Shown: positions 62,801-64,000 of the stretch, in pieces | Position numbering within the stretch: the first letter of the stretch is position 1 | How the letters are laid out: every line of letters begins with the position of its first letter | Source of the DNA: Parabacteroides bouchesdurhonensis | Lineage (GTDB): Bacteria; Bacteroidota; Bacteroidia; Bacteroidales; Tannerellaceae | Direction: 5' to 3' | Length of the DNA: 64,000 bases | NCBI RefSeq assembly: GCF_900186615.1 | Contig: NZ_LT896588.1 | Location: 3,527,787 to 3,591,786, forward strand | Position numbers and translations under genes: made by a program | Notes under the pieces: generated by a model | Told to the model about the DNA's origin: nothing | The model's database searches: none | What the model saw: the letters and a program-made list of their open reading frames with translations, nothing else

Positions 62801-63349
62801 TTTCTGTGTTTTCGGTGTTCCCGAACGACGCATCAGTGCAGCCAATAATGTTTTGCTGGCATTTTCACTATTTATAGCCGATAAAGCACGAGCAGCCGGA
62901 CCACTTAAACTTTCATCATTCAGATAAGTAGCCAAAGTCTCTACACACTCATCTTTACCCAGGATTTGAAGCTGACGAATAATAAAAGCTTTTGTTTCAC
63001 GATCTTCAACTCTGTCCAGAGCTTTTAAATAAGCATTTGCTGTCACTAAACGGGCATTTTCATTCCCTTTAGCCATCACATAATGAGTAAGCCCGCTTAA
63101 AGCATAATCCACTTTTGCATTGCTACCCTTGCCAGGAGCATTAATCATGCTAATTAAAGTCGCAACAGCATCTTCGCCGGCAGAACTTAAATCTCCTATT
63201 AATTTATTATATTCAGCTTGTTGTTGAGCAGGCATTTGAGCCAACACATCGGCAGCCACCGTTTTTGAAGTGCGATTTGCCGGAGTTTGGGCCATCAATA
63301 TGCTTCCGCACAAAAACAATGCACTAATTGATAAATATATTTTCTTCAT
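59891..63349 (-). CDS. Exported HEAT-repeat protein with two DUF1080 domains
   Basis: 1152 residues from the ATG at 63349. A signal peptide (MKKIYLSISALFLCGSILMAQ) is followed by about 700 residues of HEAT-like alpha-alpha repeats (for example KTQKDIIRAIAASQVDGSEVALKAL and VKEAATWTMVKIGDKSYIPVLANLL in parts). Two DUF1080 (3-keto-disaccharide hydrolase-like jelly-roll) domains follow: FVSIFNGKDLTGWKGL to about 945 and FKVLFDGTNMHEWTGN to the end. The second is closely set with IQILDCEHPIYKDITPLQHHGSVYG. DUF1080 proteins of Bacteroidetes act on 3-keto glycosides as hydrolases or lyases. It lies 42 nt after a Gfo/Idh gene, probably in one operon. The HEAT part may scaffold or bind the glycan substrate. 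Its size is unusual for the family. Confidence 0.93.
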   Translation of the reverse strand: MKKIYLSISALFLCGSILMAQTPANRTSKTVAADVLAQMPAQQQAEYNKLIGDLSSAGEDAVATLISMINAPGKGSNAKVDYALSGLTHYVMAKGNENARLVTANAYLKALDRVEDRETKAFIIRQLQILGKDECVETLATYLNDESLSGPAARALSAINSENASKTLLAALMRRSGTPKTQKDIIRAIAASQVDGSEVALKALLGSTDENMQKEVLYALSRVGTKASLKDLAEAAAKANYTMEKTGANEAYIALIKRVAEQGDVKEAEKAANDLLKKATKAKKTQSRDAAMEILLSLKQGESTKLVLAALKDPCKEYRNAVLNYVSDYANKDLYVELGKAVAKAKPEVKVDLLNWFGREAKRSSQHAIIQNLDLRFDLPFRQVLVEQLNDVNYPVKEAATWTMVKIGDKSYIPVLANLLTSNDTQVVLLGQDALAAFSGDIDNAVANVISSATDAGKIACLELLAMRKADANVNTVLEQIKAGSPEVKAAAYKALKDVVSEKDLTQLCGMLETADASVVAPIQQAIIAAIANQSASQQVSAISRRMIQAGESKKYLYYIVLASTGDKDALSTIVTGYKNGNGAAKEAAFDALLSWQGIDAADELFAICKESSSGQHFDKALNRYVQLVSNPVFTGENRLLSLRKAMEIAKTDAQKVEILKQIEKTGTFLALLYAGEFLDQKPLQQAAANAVMNIALGNKAYTGQNVKALLNKVMQVLDNPDAHYQKEAIKKHLSEMPECEGFVSIFNGKDLTGWKGLVENPIARAKMKPAQLAKAQAKADDMMRRDWKVENGSLIYEGTGYDNICTEKQYGDFEMYIDWMLDPAGPEADAGIYLRGTPQVQIWDTARVNVGAQVGSGGLYNNQVNPSTPSKVADNKLGEWNSFYIKMVGDRVTVVLNGEKVVDDVILENFWDRSQPIPAIEQIELQAHGSKVYYRNIYIKELERKEPFKLSAEEEKEGFKVLFDGTNMHEWTGNTVDYTLEDGCISMIPSKSFGGNLYTKKEYGNFIYRFEFQLTPGANNGVGIRTPMDVDAAYHGMEIQILDCEHPIYKDITPLQHHGSVYGIIPSNPDHHKAIKPVGEWNSEEIVADGDHIRVTVNGVVILDGNIREATKNGTADHKEHPGLFNKKGHIGFLGHGSPVKFRNIRVKELK

Positions 63350-63391
63350 AAAATCTTCGTTTTTCAATTTCTAACAGTCTTTTGTCACTTA

Positions 63392-64000
63392 TTAAATATT
63401 CCACGGAGCACGTATTGGTTGGTCCAGTAACCTGTTGGCAGCTTCATCGTCGATGAACTCCAGCTTGACCGGATCAAAATGTAGTGTACGGTTCAGGCGA
63501 AGAGCAACTGCACCCATATTCACGATTGTTGCCGAACGGAAACCATTGCGTTCATTCAGTGCAAATGGCTGGCGAGTCTTAATACATTCAATAAAGTCTA
63601 CTACCTGAGGTTCCGGTTCCGGATAATCGGCCAACTTCTTCTCCCAATTCGGAATGTCACATACGAAGTTCTTGTAGACATTTCCTTTAGGACCGGCTAT
63701 GTAAGGAGTATTCGGATCTCCAAAGTCTCCTCCCCAAAGTACGATCTGGCAACCGTCGTCATACGTATAAGTGATAGAACGCCATGTGCCCACTGCGTCA
63801 GGATGTTGTTGCGGAGCATCTACTTCTACCTTAACAGGACTGGTTTCATCCTTTCCAAGAATATATTGTACCGGGTCTATATAATGCTGTCCCATATCTC
63901 CTAAACCGCCACCATCATAATCCCAATAACCACGGAATGTTTGATGTACACGGTGGGCATTATAAGGTTTATATGGAGCCGGACCTAACCAAAAATCATA
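63392..64000 (-). CDS. Gfo/Idh/MocA family oxidoreductase (C-terminal part)
   Basis: The last 203 residues of an oxidoreductase that begins outside the window. It shares YDFWLGPAPYKPYNAHRVHQ, GGGLGDMGQHYIDPVQ, PNWEKKLADYPEPEPQV and RAPWNI with the full gene at 19365-20624; in the last 167 residues I count about 15 differences, so about 90% identity. The visible part is the substrate-binding domain; the NAD site lies outside. Together with the DUF1080 gene downstream this is a plausible sugar oxidation and cleavage pair. The close paralogy suggests recent duplication or shared substrate class. Confidence 0.92.
   Translation of the reverse strand, partial: YDFWLGPAPYKPYNAHRVHQTFRGYWDYDGGGLGDMGQHYIDPVQYILGKDETSPVKVEVDAPQQHPDAVGTWRSITYTYDDGCQIVLWGGDFGDPNTPYIAGPKGNVYKNFVCDIPNWEKKLADYPEPEPQVVDFIECIKTRQPFALNERNGFRSATIVNMGAVALRLNRTLHFDPVKLEFIDDEAANRLLDQPIRAPWNI

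Overview
The window is chromosomal DNA from a member of the Bacteroidales, most likely a gut Parabacteroides or close relative. Reasons: promoters follow the Bacteroidetes -33 TTG / -7 TAnnTTTG pattern; Rho carries a long Asn-rich insertion; there are GH92, GH97, DUF1080 and Gfo/Idh glycan-degradation genes, SGNH hydrolases, a TamB-like giant protein and IntDOT-type integrases. The genus is an inference from gene content; no rRNA is present.

Layout. 1-2950: the end of a GH92 alpha-mannosidase pair. 3168-8866: an ABC export-type operon (one ATPase, two paralogous FtsX/MacB-like permeases with a 22-bp tandem repeat between them), preceded by a candidate sigma-54 promoter and two palindromic activator sites. 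8899-16204: housekeeping genes on the minus strand (rho, tilS, a C4 zinc-ribbon coiled-coil protein, a Nif3-like protein, aspS). 16454-20624: a His-rich outer-membrane-like protein, a PIG-L deacetylase, a Tat-exported DUF4434 protein and a Tat-exported Gfo/Idh oxidoreductase, followed by tRNA-Pro(TGG).

About 21.0-32.9 kb is a GC-richer integrated island. On the minus strand it reads integrase, RhuM-like protein, DUF3408 protein, a hairpin-rich mobilisation remnant, a membrane-anchored AraC regulator, a fimbrial-type operon (frameshifted OmpA/DUF3575 protein and two DUF6562-like lipoproteins), a second AraC regulator, and a two-gene unit of a DUF1016 (YhcG) nuclease with a translationally coupled, possibly HEPN-like partner. 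No relaxase or conjugation apparatus is left, so the island looks like a decayed or mobilizable element carrying surface-structure and possible defence cargo.

33062-59834 returns to ordinary chromosome: DUF4272, GH97, a PNPOx-like protein, a two-domain SGNH esterase, cinA-tsaD, tamB, mtgA-lipB-dus, a xylulokinase, the trkH-trkA potassium system, a CNNM/CBS protein, pheS, crcB, nth, murB plus a metallo-hydrolase, HU and upp. 59891-64000 ends with a Gfo/Idh oxidoreductase and a HEAT-repeat/double-DUF1080 protein in one operon. The Gfo/Idh gene is a close paralogue of the one at 19365. This pairing recalls the 3-keto-glycoside degradation route known from Bacteroides. The most novel-looking signals are the coupled nuclease pair, the fimbrial operon control region (three direct repeats plus an attenuator-like hairpin, a frameshift and a C9 tract), and the sigma-54-type control region of the ABC operon.
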